From Nocardia sputorum (GTDB lineage Bacteria; Actinomycetota; Actinomycetes; Mycobacteriales; Mycobacteriaceae), in assembly GCF_027924405.1 (NCBI RefSeq), contig NZ_AP026978.1, forward strand, positions 5,890,001 to 5,954,000: DNA of 64,000 bases, written 5' to 3'. Below are positions 18,890 to 26,938 of this stretch, one piece after another. Under the pieces are notes generated by a model, which saw only the letters and a list, made by a program, of their open reading frames with translations, was not told where the DNA came from and did no database searches. The stretch's first letter is position 1; each line of letters starts with the position of its first letter. The translations under genes were made by a program, and so were the position numbers.

Positions 18890-19662
18890 CGGTACTGCAC
18901 CGTGACGGGGGCGTGGTCGGACCAGCGCTGGTCGTAGGCGGCGGCGCGCTCCACTATCGCGGCTTTGGCGCGGGTGGCCAGATCGCCTCGGGCCAGGTGA
19001 TAGTCGATGCGCCAGCCGCTGTCGTTGTCGAACGCGCGGCCACGGTAGGACCACCAGCTGTACGGACCGTCGACCTCGGGATGCAGCTTGCGCACCACGT
19101 CGACGTATCCGGCGGCCAGCAGTTCATCGATCCACGCCCGCTCCTGCGGCAGGAACCCGGCCGACTTCAGGTTGCCCTTCCAGTTCTTCAGATCACGCTC
19201 GGTGTGCGCGATGTTCCAGTCCCCGGCGACTACGAAATCCCCGGTTCGGGTCGCGAGGTACGCGCCGAGCTCGGCCATGAAGCGATACTTCTCGTCTTGG
19301 CGAACCGTGCCCGCGTCACCGGAGTGCACGTAGACGCTGGCCACGGTGACGTCGTCGAAGTCGGCCTCGAGATAGCGGCCCGCGGCCGCGAACTCACTGC
19401 TGCCGAAGCCGACTCGCACCGCGCTCGGCGCCCGCCGGGACAGGATGCCGACACCGGCGCGGCCCTTGGACTCCGGCTCGGCGTGCGACAACTGCCATCC
19501 CGCGTCGAGGGCGGGGGCCAGCGCGGCCCTCACCTGCTCGTCGGTGGCGCGGGTCTCCTGCACGCACACGACATCCGCCTCGGTGGCCGTGAGCCAGGCC
19601 AGCAGCCCCTTGCCCGCGGCCGCGCGGACACCGTTCACGTTCACTGTCGAGATATACGGCAC
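18886..19662 (-). CDS. xth: exodeoxyribonuclease III / AP endonuclease
   Basis: A 258-residue EEP-fold nuclease for base-excision repair. Motifs: NVNGVRAA, VVCVQETRA (Glu, metal ligand), AGDWNIAH (Asp/Asn), and WRIDYHLA...SDHAPV (Asp-His). The GTG at 19662 (VPYISTVN) starts exactly at the first strand; an ATG 15 nt upstream is possible. It overlaps the ribonuclease by 4 nt, making an xth-ribonuclease-barstar operon. Confidence 0.92.
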   Translation of the reverse strand: MPYISTVNVNGVRAAAGKGLLAWLTATEADVVCVQETRATDEQVRAALAPALDAGWQLSHAEPESKGRAGVGILSRRAPSAVRVGFGSSEFAAAGRYLEADFDDVTVASVYVHSGDAGTVRQDEKYRFMAELGAYLATRTGDFVVAGDWNIAHTERDLKNWKGNLKSAGFLPQERAWIDELLAAGYVDVVRKLHPEVDGPYSWWSYRGRAFDNDSGWRIDYHLARGDLATRAKAAIVERAAAYDQRWSDHAPVTVQYR

Positions 19663-19724
19663 CCCACGACCGTACAATGCTGGTCAGATGAAGTCCCCCG
19701 GACACTGCCGTCCAGGAAGGGGTG

Positions 19725-20615
19725 ATGACGATGTCGTCCGACACCTCCCAGTCCTCCTCCGCCGCCGTGCGCGGATCCACCCGGGCGAAACAGCCCCAGC
19801 CGATCAAGGCATTGCATGTGGGTTCCGGCGACCCGCTGCTGTTGCTGCACGGATTCATGATGTCGCCGCACTGCTGGGAGCAGACCGCCGCGCGACTGTC
19901 GACGCACTGCGAAGTGTTCGCGCCCGCGTTCGCGGGCCACTGGGGCGGTGCGCCCGCCGAGGGCCCGGCGGTGAACGTGTCGACGCTGGCCGACCGGATC
20001 TGCGAACAGCTCGACGAACTGGGTTGGCGCACCTGCCATATCGCGGGCAACTCGCTCGGCGGTCTGGTCGGCGTCGAACTCGCCCGCCGCGGACGTGCCC
20101 GCACCCTGACGCTCATCGCGCCCGCGGGCGGCTGGCACGCGCCGTCGCTGACGCAGTGGCGGGTCAATCTCAAATTCCTCTCCCTGGTGCCGATCGTCGA
20201 AATCGGCAAGCGCTTGGGCGGATTCGCGATCGGCAACAGGCTCGCCCAGCGGATCGCGCTGCTCGCCCTGAGCAAGCAGGCCGCCGCGGTGCCCCGGCGC
20301 GACGCTGCCGCCGCCCTCGCCGCCGCACTGCACTGCCCGGCGATGGTGCCGATGATTCTCGGCGCGATGCGGGCGCCGGCCCAGGAAGACCTCTCCACCC
20401 TGCGCACGCCGGTCCGGCTGCTGCTCTCGGAGTACGACCGGGTGATCCCCAACCGCGTGTACGCCCGCCGCTACTTGAAGGAACTGCCCGAATCCGCCGA
20501 CCGCATCCTGGTCAACGGCGTCGGCCACGTACCGATGCTGGAAGCGCCCGACCGCATCGCCACCCTCATCGCCGAGCACGTCTACGCCAGCCGCACACGG
20601 TTACGGGCTGTGTGA
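19725..20615 (+). CDS. alpha/beta hydrolase
   Basis: A 296-residue alpha/beta-hydrolase. It shows the oxyanion HG (LLLLHGFMMS), the nucleophile elbow GNSLGG, an acid in LLSEYDRVIP and the catalytic His in VNGVGHVPMLE. AGGAAGG lies before the tandem ATG codons (19725, 19731). Esterase, epoxide hydrolase or C-C hydrolase are all possible; the substrate is not evident. It converges on the acyl-CoA dehydrogenase gene across a hairpin repeat. Confidence 0.88.
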   Translation: MTMSSDTSQSSSAAVRGSTRAKQPQPIKALHVGSGDPLLLLHGFMMSPHCWEQTAARLSTHCEVFAPAFAGHWGGAPAEGPAVNVSTLADRICEQLDELGWRTCHIAGNSLGGLVGVELARRGRARTLTLIAPAGGWHAPSLTQWRVNLKFLSLVPIVEIGKRLGGFAIGNRLAQRIALLALSKQAAAVPRRDAAAALAAALHCPAMVPMILGAMRAPAQEDLSTLRTPVRLLLSEYDRVIPNRVYARRYLKELPESADRILVNGVGHVPMLEAPDRIATLIAEHVYASRTRLRAV

Positions 20616-20619
20616 TTTT

Positions 20620-20738
20620 CCAGCGCCTTCGGCGCTGGGTGTTCGCGGCCCCCTTGTGGCTCGCGTTTGCGCGACCGCCGCTTGCGACTTCGTCGCCTGC
20701 GCGACGGCCGCGCAAACGCGAGCCGGGCCGCGAACGGG
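20620..20738 (+). repeat. hairpin repeat, copy A
   Basis: A short hairpin (CCAGCGCC-N3-GGCGCTGG) is followed by a long hairpin whose ends are GTTCGCGGCC and GGCCGCGAAC and whose middle pairs CTCGCGTTTGCGCG with its complement. It lies between convergent genes. Copies B (55893-56028, inverted) and C (57227-57373) share the outer ends but have different, still complementary, stems. Confidence 0.85.
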
Positions 20739-20884
20739 CAATGCTCGGTCTCGCTTCGCTCGAAAGACGTGGTTGCGGTGCGCTGGGAACGTTGGGCAAT
20801 CGAACCCCAGGCACCGAGCACGCGACTGAAGCGGCCGAGATGAGGGGCGCACAACCACGTTCCCCGTCGAGCGAAGTTGTCGAC

Positions 20885-22129
20885 TTACTGCGCCAGCAAT
20901 CCCTTCGCGATGTGGGTCACCTGGATCTCGTTGCTGCCCGCGTAGATCATCAGCGACTTGGCGTCGCGGGCGAGTTGCTCCACGCGGTACTCGGTCATGT
21001 AGCCGTTGCCGCCGAAGAGCTGGACCGCTTCCATAGCCACCTCGGTGGCGGCCTCGGAGGCGTACAGCTTCATCGCGGAGGCTTCGGCCAGGGTCGGGGG
21101 TTTGCCCGCCCGGCCGCGCTCGAGCGTGTTGAACACCATGTTCTGCACGTTGATCCGCGCGATCTCCATCTTCGCCAGCTTCAACTGGACCAGCTGGAAT
21201 CGCCCGATCTCCTGGCCCCAGAGCTTGCGGGTCTTGGCGTACTCCACGCACAGCCGATGACACTCGTTGATGATGCCCAGCGCCATGAACGCCACGCCGA
21301 CGCGCTCGGCGGTGAAGCTGGACCGCGCGCTCTCCCGCCCGTCGCCGCCCTTGTGCTCCTCGGTCTCGCCGAGGAGCCGGTCCCGGCCGACGCGCACGTT
21401 GTCGAAGAACAGCTCACCGGTCGGCGAGGAATGCAGGCCCATCTTCTTGAACGGCTTCCCCTGGGTGAGGCCGGGCATGCCCTTGTCCAGCACGAAGGCG
21501 AGCACTTTGCGGTCGCGCTTGTCGCCGCCCGCGCCGTCGTCGAGCTTCGCGTAGACGATCATCACGTCGGCGTACGGACCGTTGGTGATGAAGGTCTTCT
21601 GGCCGTTGAGCAGGTAGTCCTCCCCGTCGCGCTTGACGTAGGTCTTCATGCCGCCGAACGCGTCGGAACCGGAGTCCGGTTCGGTGATCGCCCAGGACGC
21701 CACCTTGCGCATGGTGACGATGTCCCCCAGCCAGCGCTGCTTCTGAGCCAGGGTGCCTCGCGACATGATCGTGGTGGCGCCCAGACCGATGCTCACCCCC
21801 ATCGCGGAGACCAGGCCCATGCACACCCCCGACAGCTCGCCGATGAGCACCGCCATCAGCGATTCCTGTCCGGCGAACGGGCTCGCGCCGGAACTCTTCC
21901 GCTCCGGTTCCGGCTCCCCCGCCGCGCGCGCCTCCTGCTTGGCCAGCATCTTCTGCACAGCCTCGCCGCCCATCACGTCGATCCCGAACTCGCGGAACAA
22001 CTTCCGGATGACGGGGTACGGCGGCAAATCGCCGCTGTCGAGCGCGTCCAGATTCGGGCGGATCTCCCTGTCGATGAACGCCCGGACGGCGTCGCGGATC
22101 AGCAGATCGGTCTCGGACCATTCGAACAT
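20885..22129 (-). CDS. acyl-CoA dehydrogenase
   Basis: A 414-residue FAD-dependent dehydrogenase forming the 2,3-enoyl-CoA. Diagnostic motifs: KVASWAITEPDSGSDAFGG (FAD/substrate) and AVQLFGGNGYMTEYRVEQLARDAKSLMIYAGSNEIQ near the C-terminus. An insertion rich in Ala/Glu/Lys/Ser lies around 80-105. It is last in the reverse five-gene beta-oxidation operon; the electron acceptor is presumably ETF. The exact FadE subtype is not assignable. Confidence 0.93.
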   Translation of the reverse strand: MFEWSETDLLIRDAVRAFIDREIRPNLDALDSGDLPPYPVIRKLFREFGIDVMGGEAVQKMLAKQEARAAGEPEPERKSSGASPFAGQESLMAVLIGELSGVCMGLVSAMGVSIGLGATTIMSRGTLAQKQRWLGDIVTMRKVASWAITEPDSGSDAFGGMKTYVKRDGEDYLLNGQKTFITNGPYADVMIVYAKLDDGAGGDKRDRKVLAFVLDKGMPGLTQGKPFKKMGLHSSPTGELFFDNVRVGRDRLLGETEEHKGGDGRESARSSFTAERVGVAFMALGIINECHRLCVEYAKTRKLWGQEIGRFQLVQLKLAKMEIARINVQNMVFNTLERGRAGKPPTLAEASAMKLYASEAATEVAMEAVQLFGGNGYMTEYRVEQLARDAKSLMIYAGSNEIQVTHIAKGLLAQ

Positions 22130-22155
22130 CGTCGTTCTCCTCACATTCCCCGAGG

Positions 22156-23031
22156 TCAGGGCAGCCGGGCGGCGATGTCGTCGATCAGCCAGGGACCCTC
22201 GGTCTCGATGGTCTTCACATCGTGCCAACCGGCCAGCTCCGAGATCGCGCCGCCCTGCACCGCGAATACCTTCCCGGTGATCGGGCATGCTTCGGCGGCC
22301 AGATAGGCGACCAGCGGCGCGATATTGGCCGGCGCGAACGCGTCGAACCCGCCTTCGGACGACTCCGCCTCGGCCGCCAGCATCTCCCCCATACCGGGAG
22401 TGGCCAGGGTGAGCCGGGTGCGCGCGATCGGCGCGATCGCGTTGACCCGGACGCCGTAGCGCGCCAGTTCGTCGGCGGCCACCAGGGTCAGCGCGGCGAT
22501 CCCGGCCTTCGCCGCGCCGTAATTGGCCTGACCAGGATTGGGCAGCGTGGTGCCCGACGCCGAGGCGGTGTTGATCACCGCGGCCTTGGGCTGGTTGCCC
22601 GCCTTGGACTGCTGCTTCCAGTACGCCGCGGCGTGATGCAGCACCGCGGCGTGGCCCTTGAGATGCACGGCGATCACCGCGTCCCACTGTGCCTCGGACA
22701 TGCCCGCGAGGAAGGCGTCGCGCAGGATGCCCGCGTTGTTGACCACGACGTCGAGCCCGCCGAACTCGGCGACCGCCTGGTCGACCAGCTTCTGCGCGCC
22801 GTCCCAGGTGGCGACGTCGTCGGTGTTGGCCACCGCCTTGCCGCCCGTGGCGACGATCTCGCGCACCACCTCCTGGGCGGGGCCGGTGTCGGTCCCCTCG
22901 CCCGCGTTGCTGCCGCCGAGGTCGTTGACGACCACCGCGGCCCCTTCCTTCGCGAACAGCAGTGCGTGCTCGCGGCCGATGCCGCGCCCCGCGCCGGTGA
23001 TGACGGCGACCCGTCCGGCCAGTACGCCCAT
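22156..23031 (-). CDS. short-chain dehydrogenase (3-hydroxyacyl-CoA type)
   Basis: A 291-residue SDR with the cofactor motif TGAGRGIG, NNAG, and catalytic Ser-Tyr-Lys (NTASASG, YGAAKAG). ND in VVVNDLGG suggests NAD(H). A C-terminal extension (about 230-291) is longer than classic SDRs and resembles members in steroid and fatty-acid catabolic clusters. The operon position suggests oxidation of a 3-hydroxyacyl-CoA produced by the MaoC hydratase encoded just upstream. Confidence 0.9.
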   Translation of the reverse strand: MGVLAGRVAVITGAGRGIGREHALLFAKEGAAVVVNDLGGSNAGEGTDTGPAQEVVREIVATGGKAVANTDDVATWDGAQKLVDQAVAEFGGLDVVVNNAGILRDAFLAGMSEAQWDAVIAVHLKGHAAVLHHAAAYWKQQSKAGNQPKAAVINTASASGTTLPNPGQANYGAAKAGIAALTLVAADELARYGVRVNAIAPIARTRLTLATPGMGEMLAAEAESSEGGFDAFAPANIAPLVAYLAAEACPITGKVFAVQGGAISELAGWHDVKTIETEGPWLIDDIAARLP

Positions 23032-23105
23032 GTGTTGTCTCCTGAAGTCGCGCCGATTCCGGCGATGGGAAAGAACGCGGCGGTGTCGGTGCCGCCGCGC
23101 GTTGG

Positions 23106-23987
23106 TCAGTCGGCGATCTCGGCCAGTCCGTCGCTGAGCACGACATCGTCGCCGCGCACGGTCTCGAAGGCGTAGCGGGTGACGCCGTCGGCGGAGCCCG
23201 CCTTCCAGATGCGGGTCTCCAGATCGTCACCGGGGAAGACGAGTTTGGCGAAGCGCACCGCGAAGCGCCGGAGCCGGTGCACATCCGAGGCCGCGACCTC
23301 AGTGAGCACCGCCCAGGACGCGAACGCCATGGTGCACAACCCGTGCGCGATGATGCCGGGCAGCCCGGCGTCCTTGGCGACCTGCTCGTCCAGGTGCAGG
23401 GGCACCGGATCGCCGGACGCCGGTGCGTAGCGGAAGGTTTGGTCATGGTCCACATGCTGCGCCACCACGGCGACCGGGTCGTGCTCGCGCAGCCGCTCGT
23501 CGAACTTGTGCGCCGGAGCGGCCTGGCCGACCGTCGCGCCCGCATCGATGTTGCGGAAGAAGGCGGTCAGGTACTGGTCGTTGACCGGTTCGCCCGCCTC
23601 GGTGCGGCATTCGATGCGGATGGTGATGGCCGTCCCGTTGGGACGGCTGGTGTAGCCGATCGCCTTCGCCCGCGACACCAGCCGATCGCCGGGCCGGATC
23701 GCGCGGTGGAAGTGGAAGTCCTGCTCCCCGTGCACAACCCGGCCGAAGATGTCCATCGGCGCGACATCGATGACGGGCATCATCATGGCCTCGAACACCG
23801 GCACGATGGCGAAGACCGGCCCGGCCACCGTCCCGGCCAGATGCGCGGCGATCGGATCGTTCGTCGCGGCGGCGTATTCCGCGATGCGCTCGGCGGTGAC
23901 CTCCAAACGCTCCTCGTCGGACCAGGTCTCCAAGCCGCTGTCGTCGAACTCGACCACCCGGGCGGTCCCCGGGGCCTGACCGCTCAT
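23106..23987 (-). CDS. MaoC-like enoyl-CoA hydratase (double hotdog)
   Basis: A 293-residue protein with two hotdog domains. The C-terminal one carries the hydratase-2 signature YAPASGDPVPLHLDE followed by GIIAHGLC, containing the catalytic Asp/His. Two-domain MaoC proteins of this length hydrate bulky or long enoyl-CoAs, like ChsH3 in cholesterol catabolism. The start ATG at 23987 lies in a locally duplicated sequence: near-identical start segments recur at 24040 and 24115, but those frames stop early. Confidence 0.88.
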   Translation of the reverse strand: MSGQAPGTARVVEFDDSGLETWSDEERLEVTAERIAEYAAATNDPIAAHLAGTVAGPVFAIVPVFEAMMMPVIDVAPMDIFGRVVHGEQDFHFHRAIRPGDRLVSRAKAIGYTSRPNGTAITIRIECRTEAGEPVNDQYLTAFFRNIDAGATVGQAAPAHKFDERLREHDPVAVVAQHVDHDQTFRYAPASGDPVPLHLDEQVAKDAGLPGIIAHGLCTMAFASWAVLTEVAASDVHRLRRFAVRFAKLVFPGDDLETRIWKAGSADGVTRYAFETVRGDDVVLSDGLAEIAD

Positions 23988-24005
23988 GCTCTGTCCCTTT
24001 CGGCA

Positions 24006-24117
24006 ACGCTGCGCTGCCGCCTCCGGGCCTGACCGCTCATGCTGTTTCCGATTCCGGCATGAGCGGGACCCTCCGTGGTCACGCTGCGCTGCCGCCTCCG
24101 GGCCTGACCGCTCATGC
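24006..24117. repeat. two 37-bp direct repeats at an operon junction
   Basis: An identical 37-nt segment occurs at 24006-24042 and 24081-24117. Each includes ATGAGCGGTCAGGCC on the reverse strand. The same 15 nt also begins the MaoC gene at 23987, giving three copies of its start. Slipped duplication of the SRPBCC-MaoC junction is the simplest explanation. Confidence 0.9.
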
Positions 24118-24549
24118 CGCTACAGCCAGGGCGTCGAGTTGTTCGAGGGATCGGTCCAGCTGTTTGATGCCGTCCTTCTCCACTGCTTTGCCGAGCGCGC
24201 CCTTGATCAGAGCGCCCTCGAAATCGCCGGACACCAGGACGGTGCTTCCCTCGCCGTTGGGCCGGATGTCGAAGGTGAATTCGGTCTTCACTCCAGCCAT
24301 GCCGGTGCCGCCGAGTGTCAGCTTGTGCGGCGCGTCCACCGCGACGATGGTCCATTCCAGCTTGTTCGCCATGCCGAGCATCACGATCTTCGCGACCAGC
24401 TTGGCGCCCTCGCTCAGCACGGCGGGCGGCTCCTCCATGAAGCGTTCGTGGATGGTGAACCACTTGTCCCAGGTCTGCGGGTCGGAGACGACCGCCCACA
24501 GGGCCTCCGGGGCGGCGTTCACGTCTTTGGTGGCTTCGATGTGTCCCAT
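24112..24549 (-). CDS. SRPBCC-family lipid/ligand-binding protein
   Basis: A 145-residue START-like (SRPBCC/polyketide cyclase) protein: MGHIEATKDVNAAPEALWAVVSDPQTWDKWF is the typical strand-helix start. It has a hydrophobic cavity fold that may carry or present the acyl substrate. It sits between the thiolase-like and MaoC genes and its stop overlaps a decoy ATG in the duplicated segment. Confidence 0.85.
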   Translation of the reverse strand: MGHIEATKDVNAAPEALWAVVSDPQTWDKWFTIHERFMEEPPAVLSEGAKLVAKIVMLGMANKLEWTIVAVDAPHKLTLGGTGMAGVKTEFTFDIRPNGEGSTVLVSGDFEGALIKGALGKAVEKDGIKQLDRSLEQLDALAVAA

Positions 24550-24590
24550 ATGTCGACTCCTCGTCGAGTTCGTTCAGGGCCGGGCCGCGT

Positions 24591-25808
24591 TCAGCGATCG
24601 GCGCGCTGATAGGCGGTGACGACGGCCGCGCCGCCGAGGCCGATGTTGTGTTGCAGGGCGGCGGTGACGCCCTCCACCTGCCGTTTGTCCGCGGTGCCGC
24701 GCAGCTGCCAGGTCAGCTCCGAGCACTGCGCGAGCCCCGTCGCGCCGAGCGGATGTCCCTTCGAGATCAGGCCGCCGGATGGATTGACCACCCAGGTGCC
24801 GCCGTAGGTGGTCCGGCCGTCGTCCACCAGTTGCCCGGCCTCGCCCTCGCCGCACAGTCCGAGCGCCTCGTAGAGCAGCAGTTCGTTGGCCGAGAAGCAG
24901 TCGTGCAGCTCGATGACCTGGAAGTCCTCCGGGCCCAGGCCCGACTGCTGGTAGACCTTTCGCGCGGCCTGGACGTTCATGTCGTAGCCGATCAGGTTCT
25001 TGGCGGTCTGGTCGAAGGTCGAGGCGAAGTCGGTGGTCATCGCCTGGCCGACGATCTCCACCGCCTGTCCGGCGAGGTCGTGGGCATCGACGAAAGCCTC
25101 GCTCGCCAGGATCACCGCACCGGATCCGTCCGAGGTCGGCGAGCACTGCAATTTGGTCAGCGGGTCGTAGATCATCCGCGACGCGAGAATGTCGTCGAGG
25201 GTGTACTCGTCCTGGAACTGCGAGTACGGGTTGTTCACCGAGTGCTTGTGGTTCTTGTAGCCGATCTTGGCGAAGTGCTCGGCGGTGGTTCCGTACTGCT
25301 TCATGTGCTCGCGCCCCGCCGCGCCGAACATCCACGGCGCCACCGGGAAGAGCACCTCGGAGATCTCGGCCAGCGCCATGACGTGCTTGGCCATCGGCTG
25401 CTCGCGGTCGTCCCAGGTGGATCCGAGCGATCCGGGCTGCATCTTCTCGAAGCCCAGCGCCAGCGTGCAGTCCGCCAGACCGCCGCGGATCGCTTGCGCC
25501 GCGAGGTACAGCGCGGTGGAGCCGGTGGAGCAGTTGTTGTTCACGTTGACCACCGGAATGCCGGTCATGCCGAGTTCGTAGACGGCACGCTGGCCCGAGG
25601 TGGATTCGCCGTAGACGTAGCCGACGTAGGCCTGCTCCACCAGGTCGTAGGCGATCCCGGCGTCCACGAGCGCCTTGGTGCCCGATTCCCTGGCCATGTC
25701 CGGGTAGTCCCACGCGCGGGTGGTGCCGTCGGCCTCCTCGACCATGCGGCGGCCCGGCTTCTCGAACTTCGTCATCCCGACACCGACGACGTAGACCTTG
25801 TTCGCCAT
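24591..25808 (-). CDS. thiolase-like lipid-transfer protein (Ltp1-like)
   Basis: A 405-residue thiolase superfamily protein. [13 protein letters not shown] carries the nucleophilic Cys, HDCFSANE the second Cys and [10 protein letters not shown] the catalytic His. It closely resembles mycobacterial Ltp1 as I recall that sequence. Such SCP-x-like proteins perform thiolysis or aldol cleavage of acyl-CoA side chains, often with a DUF35 partner, which is absent here. First gene of the reverse operon; a palindrome lies 55 nt upstream. Confidence 0.92.
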   Translation of the reverse strand: MANKVYVVGVGMTKFEKPGRRMVEEADGTTRAWDYPDMARESGTKALVDAGIAYDLVEQAYVGYVYGESTSGQRAVYELGMTGIPVVNVNNNCSTGSTALYLAAQAIRGGLADCTLALGFEKMQPGSLGSTWDDREQPMAKHVMALAEISEVLFPVAPWMFGAAGREHMKQYGTTAEHFAKIGYKNHKHSVNNPYSQFQDEYTLDDILASRMIYDPLTKLQCSPTSDGSGAVILASEAFVDAHDLAGQAVEIVGQAMTTDFASTFDQTAKNLIGYDMNVQAARKVYQQSGLGPEDFQVIELHDCFSANELLLYEALGLCGEGEAGQLVDDGRTTYGGTWVVNPSGGLISKGHPLGATGLAQCSELTWQLRGTADKRQVEGVTAALQHNIGLGGAAVVTAYQRADR

Positions 25809-26172
25809 CGAACTCCTCACATCTGTGCGTACGCCGCGCGGCGGCCGATCGAGTGAAAACAAACATACAAGGTTGTATGTAAATTAGGCAAGGGATTCCG
25901 CAAGGGTCCAACCGGAGGCCGGTTAACCAGCTGATTGCGTCTCGCCTGCTACATACAGTGAGACATGCATGTTCTTCGATCACCGCCTCGAGAACAGGGC
26001 CGATGCGAGCCGTTATACCCTCGCCTCCCGTCGAGAACGGGGAGCAAGCGATGCTGGCCTGCCGAAGACAGCGAACTCGCCCCACCCTGCCGTCGAGAAC
26101 GGTTCCCGGCCCATCGGCAATCCGTATCCGAGCCGGAACATACAGCAGTGTATGTAAGTGTACGATCGAGCG
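25809..26172. promoter_or_regulatory. divergent regulatory region with two TetR-type palindromes
   Basis: ACATACAA-GG-TTGTATGT (25863-25880) lies before ltp and ACATACA-N4-TGTATGT (26138-26155) before tetR; a single half-site ACATACAG lies near 25950. The matching arms at both promoters argue that the TetR product binds both. Between them TCGAGAAC recurs at 25988, 26031 and 26093, the last two inside small inverted repeats (CCGT/ACGG). No gene is seen here. Confidence 0.75.
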
Positions 26173-26859
26173 ATGGCCAGGAGCGTAGTCGCGAAACAGC
26201 AGCGCCGGACGCAGGAGCAGCGCAGCACCGAGATGCGCACCCGCTTGCTGGACGCGACGGTGGACTGCCTGGTCGAGTACGGATACTCCGGCACCACGAC
26301 GCCCCGGGTAGCCGAACGCGCCGGGGTGACCCGCGGGGCCCAAGTGCATCACTTCGGCTCGAAAACCGATCTCGTGGTGGCCGCGATCAGTCATCTCGCG
26401 CAGTTGCGCGCCGAAACCGCCATGCGGGAGATGTCGCGGGTCGAAACCGGCGACGATCCGGTGGCGGCGGCACTGGAGTTCCTGTGGGACCTGCATCAAG
26501 GTCCGCTGTTCATCGCGACCGTGGAACTGTGGGTGGCGGGACGGACCGACCCGGTGCTCGCCGCGGCGATGGAGAAGGTCGAGCCGTTCGTCAACAACGC
26601 CGTCTTGCTGGCGGTCGCCCGGTTCGTGCCGGACGACGTGCGCCGCAAGGAAGCGCGCGACTTCATCTACACGGCCATGGACGCGCTGCGCGGCATCCTG
26701 ATCTCCAACTTCATCGACCCCGACGACGAGCGCGCCCGTCGCCGATGGCGGCGCGCCTCGGCGCACCTGCACGAGATCGCCGGTCGGGCCCTCGCCGCCC
26801 GCTCCGAACCTTCCTCACCCGACCCGGCGCGTCCGGATTCCGACGGGCACCGCGGGTGA
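26173..26859 (+). CDS. TetR-family regulator of the beta-oxidation operon
   Basis: A 228-residue protein with a TetR HTH (GTTTPRVAERAGVTRGAQVHHFGSKTDLVVAAI, about 37-70). Its own promoter and the ltp promoter share the ACATACA/TGTATGT palindrome. Repression relieved by an acyl-CoA is likely, as for other regulators of catabolic operons; this is inference from position and operator only. The C-terminal 20 residues are Ser/Pro/Asp-rich. Confidence 0.9.
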   Translation: MARSVVAKQQRRTQEQRSTEMRTRLLDATVDCLVEYGYSGTTTPRVAERAGVTRGAQVHHFGSKTDLVVAAISHLAQLRAETAMREMSRVETGDDPVAAALEFLWDLHQGPLFIATVELWVAGRTDPVLAAAMEKVEPFVNNAVLLAVARFVPDDVRRKEARDFIYTAMDALRGILISNFIDPDDERARRRWRRASAHLHEIAGRALAARSEPSSPDPARPDSDGHRG

Positions 26860-26938
26860 CCCTTCGGAAGGTCGTCACGCGCCGGGTCGCGCATCGGGAA
26901 GACGACGTCGCTTTACAGTGCCCGCGTGCGGCAGGGCG

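Noticed and set aside
19445..22306. A 953-codon forward open frame
   Set aside because: It runs antisense or out of frame through xth, the hydrolase and the acyl-CoA dehydrogenase, which all carry clear motifs; long shadow frames are normal at this GC content.
20885..23545. An apparent 886-residue fusion ending in acyl-CoA dehydrogenase
   Set aside because: Only the part after 22129 (reverse) encodes the dehydrogenase; the rest crosses the SDR and MaoC genes in the wrong frame with low-complexity Arg-rich sequence.
23984..24499. A separate gene beginning inside the SRPBCC gene
   Set aside because: It is a wrong-frame reading of SRPBCC plus the duplicated start segments.
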